Positions 45,062 through 55,381 of a DNA stretch of 64,000 bases are shown piece by piece; the stretch's first letter is position 1; each line of letters starts with the position of its first letter. Under the pieces are notes generated by a model. It ran no database searches. It saw nothing but the letters and a program-made list of their open reading frames with translations, and had not been told where the DNA came from. Made by a program: the position numbers and the translations under genes. This DNA comes from Brachycybe producta (Eukaryota; Arthropoda; Diplopoda; Playtdesmida; Andrognathidae): positions 1,147,939 to 1,211,938 of the forward strand of contig JAUPFP010000040.1 in assembly GCA_036925085.1 (NCBI GenBank). Direction: 5' to 3'.

Positions 45062-45579
45062 CTCCTGAGACAACAAACAGCACACAGAACTTGAATTGGA
45101 GTAAACGGCGGCGACTGCGGTTCGAGAACCGAATCCGAAATCGAATTGGACGAAGGCGGTTTTTGAGTAATCGGAAGTGGCCGATGTGAGATCGGAACTA
45201 TACCAACCGAACCGGAAGTGGATGGTGTGGCAGCCACATGAGGAAGTGAAGGTGGTTGTGGTTGTTGTAATTGCGGACCAACAGGCGACGGATGTGAGAT
45301 AGAATGTAACCGAGCAACGGAATGATAGGGTGGAGGATAATGTTGCGGAGGATGATGATGAGGTGGATGATGATACTGTGGAGGAAGTTGAGATGAATGG
45401 TAATGGTGGTGATGATGATGGGCAGGTGGTGGATGGTAATGGTGGTGTTGATAATGAGGTGGAGGAGGACGAGTGTTCGAAGAAGAAAGGGTAAGAGCTC
45501 GTGACATCGATGAGGGCATCGGATACGTAGCCACTCGGCCCGGATGGACCGGTGACGACGCGACAACCGTATGGAACAT
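45062..45579 (-). CDS. First visible coding exon of the PLEKHA-like gene, His/Pro-rich
   Basis: Reading from ATG at 45579-45577: MFHTVVASSPVHPGRVATYP, later PPPPHYQHHHYHPPPAHHHH and SNSISDSVLEPQSPPFTPIQ. That is 172 codons plus two bases, ending AGGAG|GTAATT. The phase-2 end joins the T that starts exon 25857-25762 to make Ser. The ATG follows a (CAT)n microsatellite that would read as poly-Ile in this frame, which argues for starting here. Two other frames are also open: one gives GGHHHHHHHHVPYGC and then loses protein-like composition. An alternative donor CAA|GTTCTG would be phase 0 and does not fit. Membership in the PLEKHA-like gene is inferred from strand, order and phase, not similarity, and non-coding first exons may lie upstream. 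Confidence 0.55.
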
Positions 45580-45603
45580 GATGATGATGATGATGATGAT
45601 GAT
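45577..45603. repeat. (ATG)n trinucleotide microsatellite at the predicted start codon
   Basis: About nine ATG/CAT units. On the minus strand they read (ATC)n or (CAT)n just before the predicted initiator ATG. Confidence 0.9.
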
Positions 45604-46879
45604 GGCCACCACTCCGAACTTGAATTTCACGTGGGTTTTTTTGATTTCTTGGAAATAAAAAATCCTTTTTTTGTTCGTTTGCGGCACAAATAATTGAAGA
45701 AAGGTGGGAGGTCAAAACGTAAGCTCGCGGTTTCAGAGAGGAAGGATAAAAACCAGCTAAAAATGGTGGCCACTATTTGGTCACTAGGTCATCATCTCCA
45801 AAGGCACAAATGCATATATTTTTTCTTAAACAGAAAACCATTATAACTATATTGTTAATAATGGTTTTGTCTTTTTCTTCATTCCATAAGACTGTTTTTT
45901 TGTTGTTACAACCATGTCTGGATGATGTATTATTATAAGTAGGTCAAAAATTTGGAGCTTTTCTGGACACACAAATCCGAACTGAACAACAACAACACCA
46001 CCAGATCCATCAGGAATCAAAATCGCACTTTTCTACTTAGAACAGACTGTTTCATTAATGAAAAGGGGCCAACACACATAAACAGCATTAAAGATCCTTT
46101 TTTTTCCCCCAAATAATGGTATAAAGATGATAACCACTAAAAATTGGACAACTCCATATCCAGACTCTTAAAAAGAGGGACAACAATTCAAGAATCAGAC
46201 TAGAAAACAAATATGGGGGACAATAATATATGGATGAGCCAGCCAGCCCCCTCCTTCTCGCTCTCTCTATCTATCTATCTATCTGCAATGAAAACCCCTT
46301 TTATCCCCTCTTCTCCTCTTATGTTATTCAACTTCCTTACTCCCCTCCCCCCTTTTTTCACATGGATTCTATTTTAGTGACAAAACACGGACGATCGATA
46401 TTTATAATCGATAAAAATGGTGGCAAACAGCACAAATGCGCAGATGTGAATGCGCATCAATGTCTTTACATTTCTATATTTGTATTGGGGGGGGGGGGGT
46501 TATCCTCTTTTATATTTAAGTAGGCCTAACTATATGGAGCCATTCATTGATGGAATGTTTTCCTTTCTTCAAATAACAGGAGGCTTTTTACTCTCTCACT
46601 GTCTCTCTCTCTCTCTCTATTCAATCTTTGTCAATGTTTGGTATGGACAGCTATGAAAACATTCTTATTCTGTCTGAAATCAATCAACAGCCATATTTGG
46701 TTCTTTTTTTTTTCAAACCAAGGATGGACAATAGTAGAATTTTAACACTGATCTCTTTTACATTAAAAGCCATTTAAGTGCTAATTTGTAATCAATTAAG
46801 AGATTTTTTTTAAACAAAGCCAAACATTTTAAGGATTCACAACACTGCTTGATCAAAGCTTTGCTTGGTAACATTGTTA

Positions 46880-47416
46880 GGCTTGGTTTATACTCACTAG
46901 CTAAGCGACAAAACAGCCTGCGAAGCTTCAAAAATGATGTCAAGAGCTTCAGATTTTTTCCTTCGCGTATACTCCAAACTTTGCTAAGATTTGCAAGCTT
47001 TGAACAAGCTCCTAAAAACACGCTCACCAAAGCTTAGCTTGTTCATACAAACACAACAAAGGTTTACATGATTTTCTAACCTTTATACCTTATGAAACAG
47101 ATGTACAAAACAATAGAACCCTTCGCCTCTTCTGGAGGAAGAAAAGGACTGACTTGTTCGCCTCATTTGTGTTTCCATTTCCTGATTGGTACTTCTGATT
47201 CTGAAACAGGCAATTAGACAAACAGAAGTTGGCTCCGTCCTGTTCGTCCCGATTTCTAATTGCCTGTCTTCTGAATTGCTAAGCTTTGAAAAGTTGAACA
47301 ATTTCAAAGCTAGAGTCAAGCTCTGGCAAAGGCAAAAATCTGAAGCTCTGACGTTATTTTTGAAGCTTCGCATCGCAGGCTGCTTTGTCGCTTAGCAAGA
47401 AAATATAAACCAAGCC
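46880..47416. mobile_element. Family Q copy, rearranged and with a nested MITE
   Basis: TTA precedes GGCTTGGTTTATACTCACTA. The right end is ATAAACCAAGCC. A ~100-bp inverted right-arm piece (AACAGCCTGCGAAGCTTCAA) precedes a fairly complete copy starting GTATACTCCAAACTTTGCTA. The family A stub at 47205-47267 interrupts it. Confidence 0.7.
47205..47267. mobile_element. 63-bp deleted family A MITE nested in family Q
   Basis: It begins ACAGGCAATTAG and ends TTTCTAATTGCCTGT, with only the subterminal AGAAGTTGGCTCCG block kept. The flanks ATTCTGAA and CTTCTGAA match at 7 of 8 bases. The two ends joined directly are what an internally deleted MITE looks like. Confidence 0.8.
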
Positions 47417-47439
47417 TTGTAATTCAAACACACAAATAG

Positions 47440-47738
47440 GGCACTTGTATGTTTGCAATTGTTGAACCAATCGGTCAAACTATGTGTCCAACATTGGTTC
47501 CGAGTCACACGAATGGTGCTGTGAACACATTCCATTGTGGGCGAGGCCTGTTGAAGCGGGACAAGAAAACCAACACCTGCCCGAATGCCTTTCCAATACT
47601 CTCCAATGTCGAACGTTGGACACTCGACATCCGTCTCACGGTCACACTGTGTTTCAAACTATCATTCGTCCAGCATTGGAATTTGGAAGGCATTCGACAC
47701 ATAGTGTGTCCCAGGCATTATAGGGCATAGAATATGAA
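47440..47738. mobile_element. Family U MITE, copy 1
   Basis: The right end GTGTGTCCCAGGCATTATAGG is the inverse of the left end of 48955-49270. Arms share TGTGTCCAACATTGG, GTTGGACA and CCAGCATTGGAATTTGGAAG. CpG-richer than the surroundings. Frames on both strands are reflections of the repeat. Confidence 0.55.
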
Positions 47739-48954
47739 ATATTTTGAAGCTTAACTGGAAGACAATGTGTTTATAGCTAAACTAGCGTAACTTCGTGAAG
47801 TTCATTTCTACTGGCTTCAAAGCTTGTAAAAATCTTAGCATGGTTTGGAGTATAAAGTCGATTCACATTATACGGAACGTCACTGTCGTCATTGCAGAGT
47901 AGCCGGTCGTAAAACACATTTCACCAAATCCGACTCGTATGTCGCATCGTTCATCGCCATCATTTGACCGACCCCGCTTGGTGTGGGACGTGGTGGAGGA
48001 ATTTTTTCGGTGAAATGAATCATTTTTTACGAAAATTATTAGTGTTTATTACACTTCGAATTACATGTATGTTTCTAAAATAACTGTACATAATCGTAAA
48101 CTAAAACCGACAAGATCGTATTAAAATGGCTATACCAGGTATTGCATCATACCTGGTCCCAGCCATATGGATTGTCGTCTCTTAAGCATTAGGTTATGAT
48201 TTCAAGATGAAAAGTTGAGTCAGAAATTCAGAATCAATAAAAAAAAACAAAATATGTCTGTCACCAACCCACCCCCCTCCCCCACCTCCAAAAAAGTGTT
48301 ATTGCCTCATCATAGCACATTATGTATATCTATTTAGTATTCTAAGGATGACTTTTGAAAGTGCTAATAATCTCCTCACCATATAGAAGACATTAAGAAG
48401 GGTGGGTGGTGGTGGTGGGTCCCCATTTATATACACTTGGGCGCTCTATCTCTATAACCTTTAATGACATCCATATAAAGCACATATAGTGCTTGACTTG
48501 CTCTTCCATGATATAGTTGCCCAAGTGTGAATTTGACATACTTAGGCCTCCATAAAAAAGGAGGGTAATTTCAACTTCAGCTCCAATGCATTTACTAGAG
48601 AATGAGTTTCAAGCACTCCAGAGAGAGAGAGAGAGTCATAGAAAAATAAAAAAGACAGGCGCCATCTTGTCTTTTCGACCAAAGAATCATCACCCCCCCC
48701 CCCCAAAAAAACCCAGAAAAGGTCGCTTTAAATAACTTTTAAATGTGCAGTAGTAAAATGTCGAGTTTGGAACAGTATTTACAACACTACTGTGAAATGT
48801 TTCTTTACACTTGATTGTATTCAGTTGCCAGTTGCAAATGTCACAAAAGTCACCAGAATTAAAGGATTGGAAATTCAAAATATGCAGAAAAATTCGAAAT
48901 CAGGAGGAATATTAATCATGATATTGAAAAACTTATTTATTAAAAAAAATCTAC

Positions 48955-49270
48955 ATAATGCTTGGGACACACAACACGTCAAATGCCTGCCTTCCTTCCT
49001 CCAATGCTGGAGGAGTAGTTTGACACAAGTTTGGCCGCGCGAGACGAATGTCGCGTGTTGAATGGGGGTATTTGGAAGGTATTCGGACAGGTGTCGATTT
49101 CCTTGTCAATAAGACTGTGTTTACTCCACCATACGTGGATCGTTGGACACATAGTCTGACCGGTTCATCAATTTTGAACGTCCAACTGGCAAATATTGGA
49201 AACAAACATGGGTACAACCGTTGGATATCCAACGTATGTCCCAATGTTAATTTCGATGCGCAACAATTAG
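48955..49270. mobile_element. Family U MITE, copy 2 (opposite orientation)
   Basis: It starts ATAATGCTTGGGACACACAA, has TCCAATGCTGGAGGAGTAGT and ATTTGGAAGGTATTCGGACA, and ends near ACGTATGTCCCAATGTTAAT. It pairs with copy 1 across about 1.5 kb. Confidence 0.55.
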
Positions 49271-49495
49271 GTTTTACAATGTTTTCTTCAAGCAAACGTC
49301 GACGATTATCATCTTTCATGAGAGTAGCTGTCATGAAAGTTGCGATAGTTCACTCTCACAATAGCAACTGTCTACACGTCTTGAAGTAACCGTGAATAGT
49401 TCTGCCCCATGACAGTGTGGGGGGTTCTTTAGACATCATGTCCTCTTCTTTAGGAAATTATTCTGGAATTTCAGTGCTGTATCTACTCGCATCGC

Positions 49496-49932
49496 TTCGA
49501 GAATCCTCGAATCTTGATAAATATTCGAGATTCGAAAACTCGAATATTGATAAATATTCGAGATTCGAAAACTCGAATCTTCGCGTTTTTTTTTTTTTTC
49601 GTCTTTCGAACCTTTCGAATCCTAAACTTAGAAACATTGGTTAAAATTATTTTTAATTCCATTCACGTCCAATAGAAAACGTTCACTAACAAATAAAACC
49701 GGCGATTGTTGCAATTTCGGTGGTTATCCGGATCACCAATGGATCACCTTGTGGCGACCCTGAGTGCCACACTGTGTTTTTTATTATTAATAATTTAATA
49801 TTTAATATTATTTAATTTATTTGTATCTTTCTTGATGAATAATATAGGATTCTTATATTTGAAGGATACAAGAGATTCGAGAACCTTTTAGGATTCGGAT
49901 TCAAGAAAATTTAGGATTCGTCCCACCTTTAG
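49496..49932. mobile_element. Family B MITE, reverse orientation
   Basis: From GAGAATCCTCGAATCTTG, with a short internal repeat of ATAAATATTCGAGATTCGAA, through GGTGGTTATCCGGATCACCA and the AT core, to GGATTCGTCCCACCTTTAG. Confidence 0.8.
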
Positions 49933-50282
49933 TTTCAAACAACCGGATAGCCCCGTCTATAGTTTGTAAAACTATTGATAGTACTATCCGGTAGCTCCAT
50001 TGAAATTGCAATATAGAAAATGAGACAATAATGCCACCCTAAAAGCTACAGTAGAAATCGACTTTAGCTGTGCGATGTGTGTGGGCCACCTTAGTTCTTT
50101 GAGAGAAAAAAATGTAAGAAACAGGATTCAGTGGGTGTTCACAAACACAACAAACGTGCAAGTAATTAATTAAGTTAATAATATGGCTAATTATTAAAAA
50201 AAAACATAAGCTTATTTTTTTGATTCCTTGATGAGACTCAATTTTTAAAAATTAATCTTAAAAACCTTCAAATGCTGACTAA

Positions 50283-51039
50283 TACCTTGCACACAGTCAT
50301 GAGTTAAATGAATTCAAATTAAATGTGTTTAGGTGAATTATACGGAATCCAGTTAAGGACGGGTCAAGATAAAAAGATGAACGAATGAACGGGATGAACA
50401 TTGGGGTAACTCTAAAACCCGACACAGAATGCATAGGCCTATATGGATCAGATGAACACTATATTTTAATTAATGAGCACACATTTTAAAGGGATGAACA
50501 GAGAGAAATAAAAGGATGAACATACTTTAAAGGGATGAACATGGTTTTATGGGGTTAGGTTCGGTTACCGAACCTAACCTAAACTAAAACCATGTTCATC
50601 CCCCTAAAACCATGTTCATCCACCCTAAAATCATGTTTATCCCCCCTAAAACCATGTTCATCCAACCTAAAACCATGTTCATCCCTTTAAAATGTGTGTT
50701 CATTAATTAAAATATAGTGTTCATCTAATTCTATATGCATTCTGTGTCGGGTTTTAGTGTTACCCCAATGTTCATCCCGTTCATCTTTTTGTCCTGACCC
50801 GTTAAGGACATGAACCAAATAAAAATTGACTTTTATTATTAATATTTTAAATTGAAATACTAAATCAATATGTTTGTCAATAGTTTATCTAATTATATTT
50901 AAGTATTAACTCAATATTTTTCAGATTATTAACTGAATAAATTGAATTCGACGACATATTGTTTGTTTGTCCTTCATAGGGCTCTGTAGTACACGGTTAT
51001 TATTTAAATGCATTTAAATTATCAGGTGTGTATTAGGTA
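50283..51039. mobile_element. Family C MITE interrupted by a MULE-like element
   Basis: The left end TACCTTGCACACAGTCATGA and the inverted right end TACCTAATACACACCTGATA match the 37,460 copy. Removing the 440-bp insertion and its 9-bp duplication leaves about 308 bp, the family length. Confidence 0.85.
50361..50800. mobile_element. MULE-like fold-back MITE with 9-bp duplication
   Basis: GTTAAGGAC occurs at 50352-50360 and 50801-50809. The ends are GGGTCAAGATAAAAAGATGA and, reversed, GGGTCAGGACAAAAAGATGA. Nearly all of its 440 bp pairs end to end around a GGTTCGGTTACCGAACC centre. ACCATGTTCATCC repeats several times in the right arm. A 9-bp duplication with long terminal inverted repeats is typical of Mutator-like elements. 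Confidence 0.85.
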
Positions 51040-51070
51040 TAACAAATAAAAAAAAAATTCTCGCACATTA

Positions 51071-51202
51071 CAGTAGAATGTCGGATTATTGGAACTAATG
51101 TCGGACACGGCATAATTCCGATAATCGAAACGTTCATATAATCGATTATTTCCATCAGAATAAACATAAAAAATTGGTTCCGATAATCGACGATCAATAC
51201 TG
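51071..51202. mobile_element. pogo/Tigger-like (Tc1/mariner) MITE
   Basis: TA lies on both sides (51069 and 51203). The left end CAGTAGAATGTCGGATTATT and interior GGCATAATTCCGATAATCGA follow the pogo/Tigger pattern CAGTAGAAxxTCGxTTATCxG. The right end reads GATTATCGTCGATC-like when reversed and closes with CAGTA. 132 bp, no transposase. Confidence 0.75.
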
Positions 51203-51412
51203 TATTGATTTTTTTCTCTCTACAGTAGGCCTATAAAAGCTCAAAAATAGTTGTTAACTTAAAAGCTAAAAGAAAACAAAGAAAACCTCAGTAATGTCCT
51301 GGAATTAACAATAGAACCAATTTAAAGTCATTTAATATAAATCACACTTAAAATAGAACTGATCTAAAAATAAAACTACAAATCTAAAATGAAGGCCCCA
51401 AATAATTACGTA

Positions 51413-52068
51413 TTAAGAGGCTAAATTACTTTGAAAAATCTCCGCAAAGAGCGCTAGGATTGTTTTTCTATTGAGCCCATAGACCCAATGTTAAAGGAAA
51501 AAAATGTTCATTTTTAAAATAAACACAGTCGCGGAGGCAATATGTTTATTTTTCATATTTAAAGTTGTCCAATTTTGATGGTTCAAAGTGCTAAGTACAC
51601 CTTAAATGTATGCTGATCTAGTGAGAGAATGACAAAAAAAATTGGTAAGTGTGGTTCTATTTTTAAAAATTATTTCAAAATCGCGAATTTCTAACTCCCA
51701 TGTTAAACTCCATTGAGTACGCGCTCGTAAGCAAAAAAACATCCATTAAAATGCTCGTAAAAATACGTAAAAATAATTAAAAAAAAAACACAATTAAACC
51801 ACAGTGAAGCCAACACATTGGCGCACTTGCTGATTTTTTTTATGGTTTTTTAAAAATTATTTTTACGTATTTTTACGAGCATTTTAATGGATGTTTTTTT
51901 TTCTTATTTGGCCGTATTCAATGGAGTTTTAACATAAAGTTAGAAATTCGCGATTTTGAAAACCGCACTTCCCATTTTTTTTTGTCATTCTATCACTAGA
52001 TAAACATATATTTAAGGTGCACATTGCACTTTGAACCATCAAAATTTGACAACTTTAAATATGAAAAG
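51413..52068. mobile_element. Family E palindromic element, right end lost
   Basis: It begins at TTAA (51413) with AGAGGCTAAATTACTTTG and CAAAGAGCGCTAGGATTG and runs through the palindrome to TTTGACAACTTTAAATATGA. The terminal GCGCTCTTTG part is missing. Confidence 0.75.
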
Positions 52069-52532
52069 TGAACTGATTTTTTTTTTTAAATTATTTTTTA
52101 GATATTTTTTTATGAACATTTTAATTGACCAATAGGGAGGCGTTCTTCAGTAGCATTTAATATTTATGGTTCCTCCTATTATTATTATTGCCTATTATAA
52201 TTCTTATTATTCTTCCATAAAAATGTCTTTGAAATGTTTTCTATTTATAATATGTGAAATCCGTTTGCACACGACAGAAAGCAGAAATTTAGCTGAAACT
52301 TTTACTGATTTTTTTTTCTCTTTCTATTTCTGTTTCTTTTTCGGCATGTGTGAACCATCCCTTATATACTTTTAATTTCTTCTACAAAAAAAAAGTAAAG
52401 TAAAACAACTTTCTAAACTCTTGTCAACGTTTTCAATCGTTTGAAGAACGGTCAAGATGAGTTCTGGTCATCTCAAGACACTGACCCCCTCCTCCTCCTA
52501 TGTATTTTATTTTACAAACAAACAAAAAAATG

Positions 52533-52740
52533 CCAGGCAATTAGAAAGCGGGATGAACAGAAGTTGGCTCCACCCTTTTTATGACGAACAGCAACTTTTA
52601 ATTGGTTGGTTATGTAGTCTGACGTCACATGTTCCCGCCCCTTTTCTACGTCGAATCACACAACAAACCAATTAGAAGTTGCCGTTCGTCATAAAAAAGG
52701 CTGAGCCAACTTCTGTATGTCCCGATTTCTAATTGCGCGT
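52533..52740. mobile_element. hAT-like MITE, family A
   Basis: It begins CCAGGCAATTAGAAAGCGGG and ends TTTCTAATTGCGCGT. AAAAAAAT-like flanks lie on both sides. The core has TGACGTCACATG and the paired arms. Confidence 0.8.
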
Positions 52741-53370
52741 AAAAAAATATGTTCTGGTTACCATCACAAAGTTCACAAGAGAAAGTGAGACAACAAACTC
52801 TTGAAATGTGACATTGGTGTCTTTGAGCGTTTTATTTTAAACTATCTTAAGTGATAAAACTAATTTAAAAAGAACTTTAAAGCTAATCTTTCATTAGTTT
52901 CTCAAGAGAGAGAGAAAGAAGAGAGAGAAAAAAAACCACTTTGACCAACTACAAGCTACAACAACAACAAATGAGAATTTATTATTATAGCTAAATTATT
53001 TTGGAGATTAAAGTCTATTTTGTGTTGACTCAAAACACACTTCATTTTGAAAACTCATAGATGTTGTTGTTGATGCTTTTTTTTTTATATAAACAAGTTC
53101 AACTTTATTTAAGAACTGGAAAACTTCCGGTCATATTATTTTCTATGCAAGTTTTTATTAAGGCCTTGCTAGACCTCAATGAAAACACTCAGAAATGATA
53201 GTTTTTGTGAAGTTTTTTCTTCCGAAAACTGCTGTTTTTAACATTATTTCAGAAGTACTCCGAGAAAAAAAAAAAGCTCTGATATACAATAGGGAATCTA
53301 TAGGGGAATTGCAACGTTGCGATGGTCAGTGTGACCATGTACAGATGCAAATAGCAGAATAGGGATTAAA

Positions 53371-53766
53371 AGCCCCGTTTTCACGATGATAGTTGACACG
53401 ATAGTTGCTGTCATGAGAGCAGCAATTATCGCGAGAACTATTCATCGTAAAAAACCACATGATAGTCACTATCCCACTGTTGCGATAGCAACTATCACAA
53501 CTATCTTGTTTGACTATAAATAGTTGAATAGTACTGTCGCAATGTAGTAATAGTTGTTGAGTGACCGCTGCTTGTAGGGAAAAATATCCACTTTGTAGGG
53601 AAATTTGGCTTCTGATGGAGGGAGAGAGAGGCAACACAGTTGTTGACTCAATGATAAGCTATGAAGTAGACGTCACACTGTCACGTGTTACTTCAACTAT
53701 CGCAACTTTCATGACAGCTTATACTCTCATGAAAGAACTATCGCCACCGTGATAACAAGGCTTTAG
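53371..53766. mobile_element. Family T MITE (GATAGTTG-rich)
   Basis: The left end AAAGCCCCGTTTTCACGATG pairs with the inverted right end AAAGCCTTGTTATCACGGTG. The arms share GATAGTTGC and CTGTCATGA words. About 396 bp. Partial copies lie at 44,455-44,492 and about 49,320-49,420. Confidence 0.65.
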
Positions 53767-53887
53767 ACAATTGCTTTTGTTTTCCGTTTTCACATTATGC
53801 TATATAGGGCTGCAAATTATTTTCTCAGTTCCCATTTTGTGGAATTTATGTTTTTGGAATATTTTTTCTCATTGAGCACTAGCATTC

Positions 53888-54058
53888 GCTTTTATTTAAC
53901 TTCATTATATAACCCACTCAGCACGGGGATTTGAACCCATGACCAACATTACCTTTGGTTGAGAGTCCGAAACACTAACCACTACACCAACAACAAAAGA
54001 CACAATTAATTACGTCTTCTTTTACTTTTTAGACCTTTTTTTCTTCATAAAAGTGAAG
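53888..54058. repeat. tRNA-derived SINE-like element
   Basis: On the minus strand a region reads GTAGTGGTTAGTG (A-box-like), then about 35 bases on GGGTTCAAATCCCC (B-box-like), as in a tRNA gene. The T and anticodon stems do not pair properly. The flanks CGCTTTTATTTAACTTCATT and CATAAAAGTGAAGTA match the MITE-like sequence at 42808-42942. It is more likely a tRNA-derived repeat than a tRNA gene. Confidence 0.55.
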
Positions 54059-54184
54059 TATCATTTAAAAAAAACAACATGTTTTTTGTTTAATTTTCTT
54101 GTTTAATTCCGATTACGAGACGGTTTTTTTTATAATTGGACAAATATGCAAATGAAAGGGCTTATTTATTTTCAGTACTTTTGA

Positions 54185-54290
54185 AGCAGACATTAAAATT
54201 TGAAAGTGATTTTACAAACTAGAAAAGTATCTGAATGACTTGAAAAGATATTAATGTTGATATCTTTCAAAATAAACTTATTGGTAATTT
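54185..54290. repeat. Family G half copy
   Basis: Shows TTTTGAAGCAGACATTAAAA, TTTTACAAACTAGAAAAGTA and TTGATATCTTTCAAAATAAA. Confidence 0.5.
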
Positions 54291-54401
54291 CAATAATCTA
54301 TCAGTGACTCAGTTAATCGCTTTAACACTAAACTTTGCATTGTTTTTTTTGTAGCTTTTTTCATGTTAATGCATATATACTAACTGCTGTTTGCTCTGCC
54401 C

Positions 54402-54522
54402 ACTGCCCAGCACTAAGATTTCGTTTGCTCCGCCCTTTTATAAGGAAAAGCAATTTCTAATTGGTTGATATTTGGTTTGACGATCAAAAAAGGGCGGGGC
54501 AAACGAAATCTGAGTGCTGGGC
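54402..54522. mobile_element. Family A-related short MITE with CTGCCCAGCACT ends
   Basis: The left part CAGCACTAAGATTTCGTTTG and the inverted right part CAGCACTCAGATTTCGTTTG enclose GCTCCGCCCTTTTATAAGG and TTCTAATTGGTTGATATTTG. It shares the GGGCGG and AATTGGTT cores of family A but has different tips. Confidence 0.65.
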
Positions 54523-54661
54523 AGAGATGTCTGAGCTTTCCAAACTTTCCTTTTGGTTTGACACTTGCAGCATGTCATAGCGATGAAATAATAAACTAAC
54601 CAATCAGATCCCATGAAGAATTAAAAGACAGGTAGGTCAACTAATTATGACGTTGTATATA

Positions 54662-54855
54662 TAGGCATCTGAAGACAGCTTCAGAATTTCTTTGGCGCCG
54701 CCACTTTTATGAGTGTCATCAATTTCTAACTGGTTTGTTACTGGGTCTAATGTCACATGCCCCGCCTTTTTTTATTTCTAGTTGGTTGATATTTGGACCG
54801 ACGCTTATAAAAGGGCGGAACCAAAGAAATTTTAAAGCTGTCTACAGATGCCGGT
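54662..54855. mobile_element. hAT-like MITE, family A, older copy
   Basis: TAGGCATCTGAAGACAGCTT at the left and AGCTGTCTACAGATGCC at the right match the 35,742 copy with more changes. The flanks TTGTATAT and TTGTACAA are similar. Confidence 0.75.
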
Positions 54856-55210
54856 TGTACAACAGAGAAAAATACTTTAGGGATCAACATTATCCTTGAA
54901 ATATTTTCTGCTGTAATGTGTTAGAACCCAAAAGCAAAAAATATAGTTGAAACTTTATACTGAAACTATTTTTTTTCAGCATGTGTAGTTAACCATCCCT
55001 AAAATTTCCTGAAATCTTAACTTTTAGTACCTAATTGTTTTCTACAAGATGATTAATGTTTGTTGAAATTGAACACTTTTTTTATTTTTCTCTAAATTGG
55101 GACAACAAGGCGTCTTTAAAGGGGGGAGGGAAACGAGGACATTATGGTGTTATTACTAAATTTTTCAACATTCCACAAATACAAACGGGTAGAACCGAAC
55201 CGTTTCTACT

Positions 55211-55381
55211 ACAGGCAATTAGAAAACGGGACAAACAACAAGTTGGCTCCGCCCTTTTTATGACGAACGCAACTTCTAATTGGTTGGTTACGTAGTTTGA
55301 CGTCACATGCTTCGCCCTTTTTCAACGTCGAACCACACAACAAACCAATTAGAAGTTGCCGGCCGATTTCTAAATGCCTGT
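55211..55381. mobile_element. hAT-like MITE, family A, with a second partial end beside it
   Basis: It runs from ACAGGCAATTAGAAAACGGG to CGATTTCTAAATGCCTGT. It is followed at once (55382-55455) by another family A-type right end: ATGGCGCTCATAAAAGGGCG to CACACTTGCCTGT. Confidence 0.8.

Noticed and set aside
45023-45715. Alternative 230-codon frame in the His/Pro-rich exon
   Set aside because: Its second half is a run of Ser/Thr codons produced by frame shift of a His/Pro-coding region. The 209-codon frame has the protein-like C-terminal part and fits the splice phase.
47449-49389. Frames of 65-127 codons near 47.5 and 49.1 kb
   Set aside because: They lie in inverted copies of MITE family U, and frames on both strands reflect the palindrome.
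53926-54000. tRNA gene on the minus strand
   Set aside because: A- and B-box words are present, but the anticodon and T stems do not pair and no acceptor stem forms, so it is better explained as a tRNA-derived repeat.
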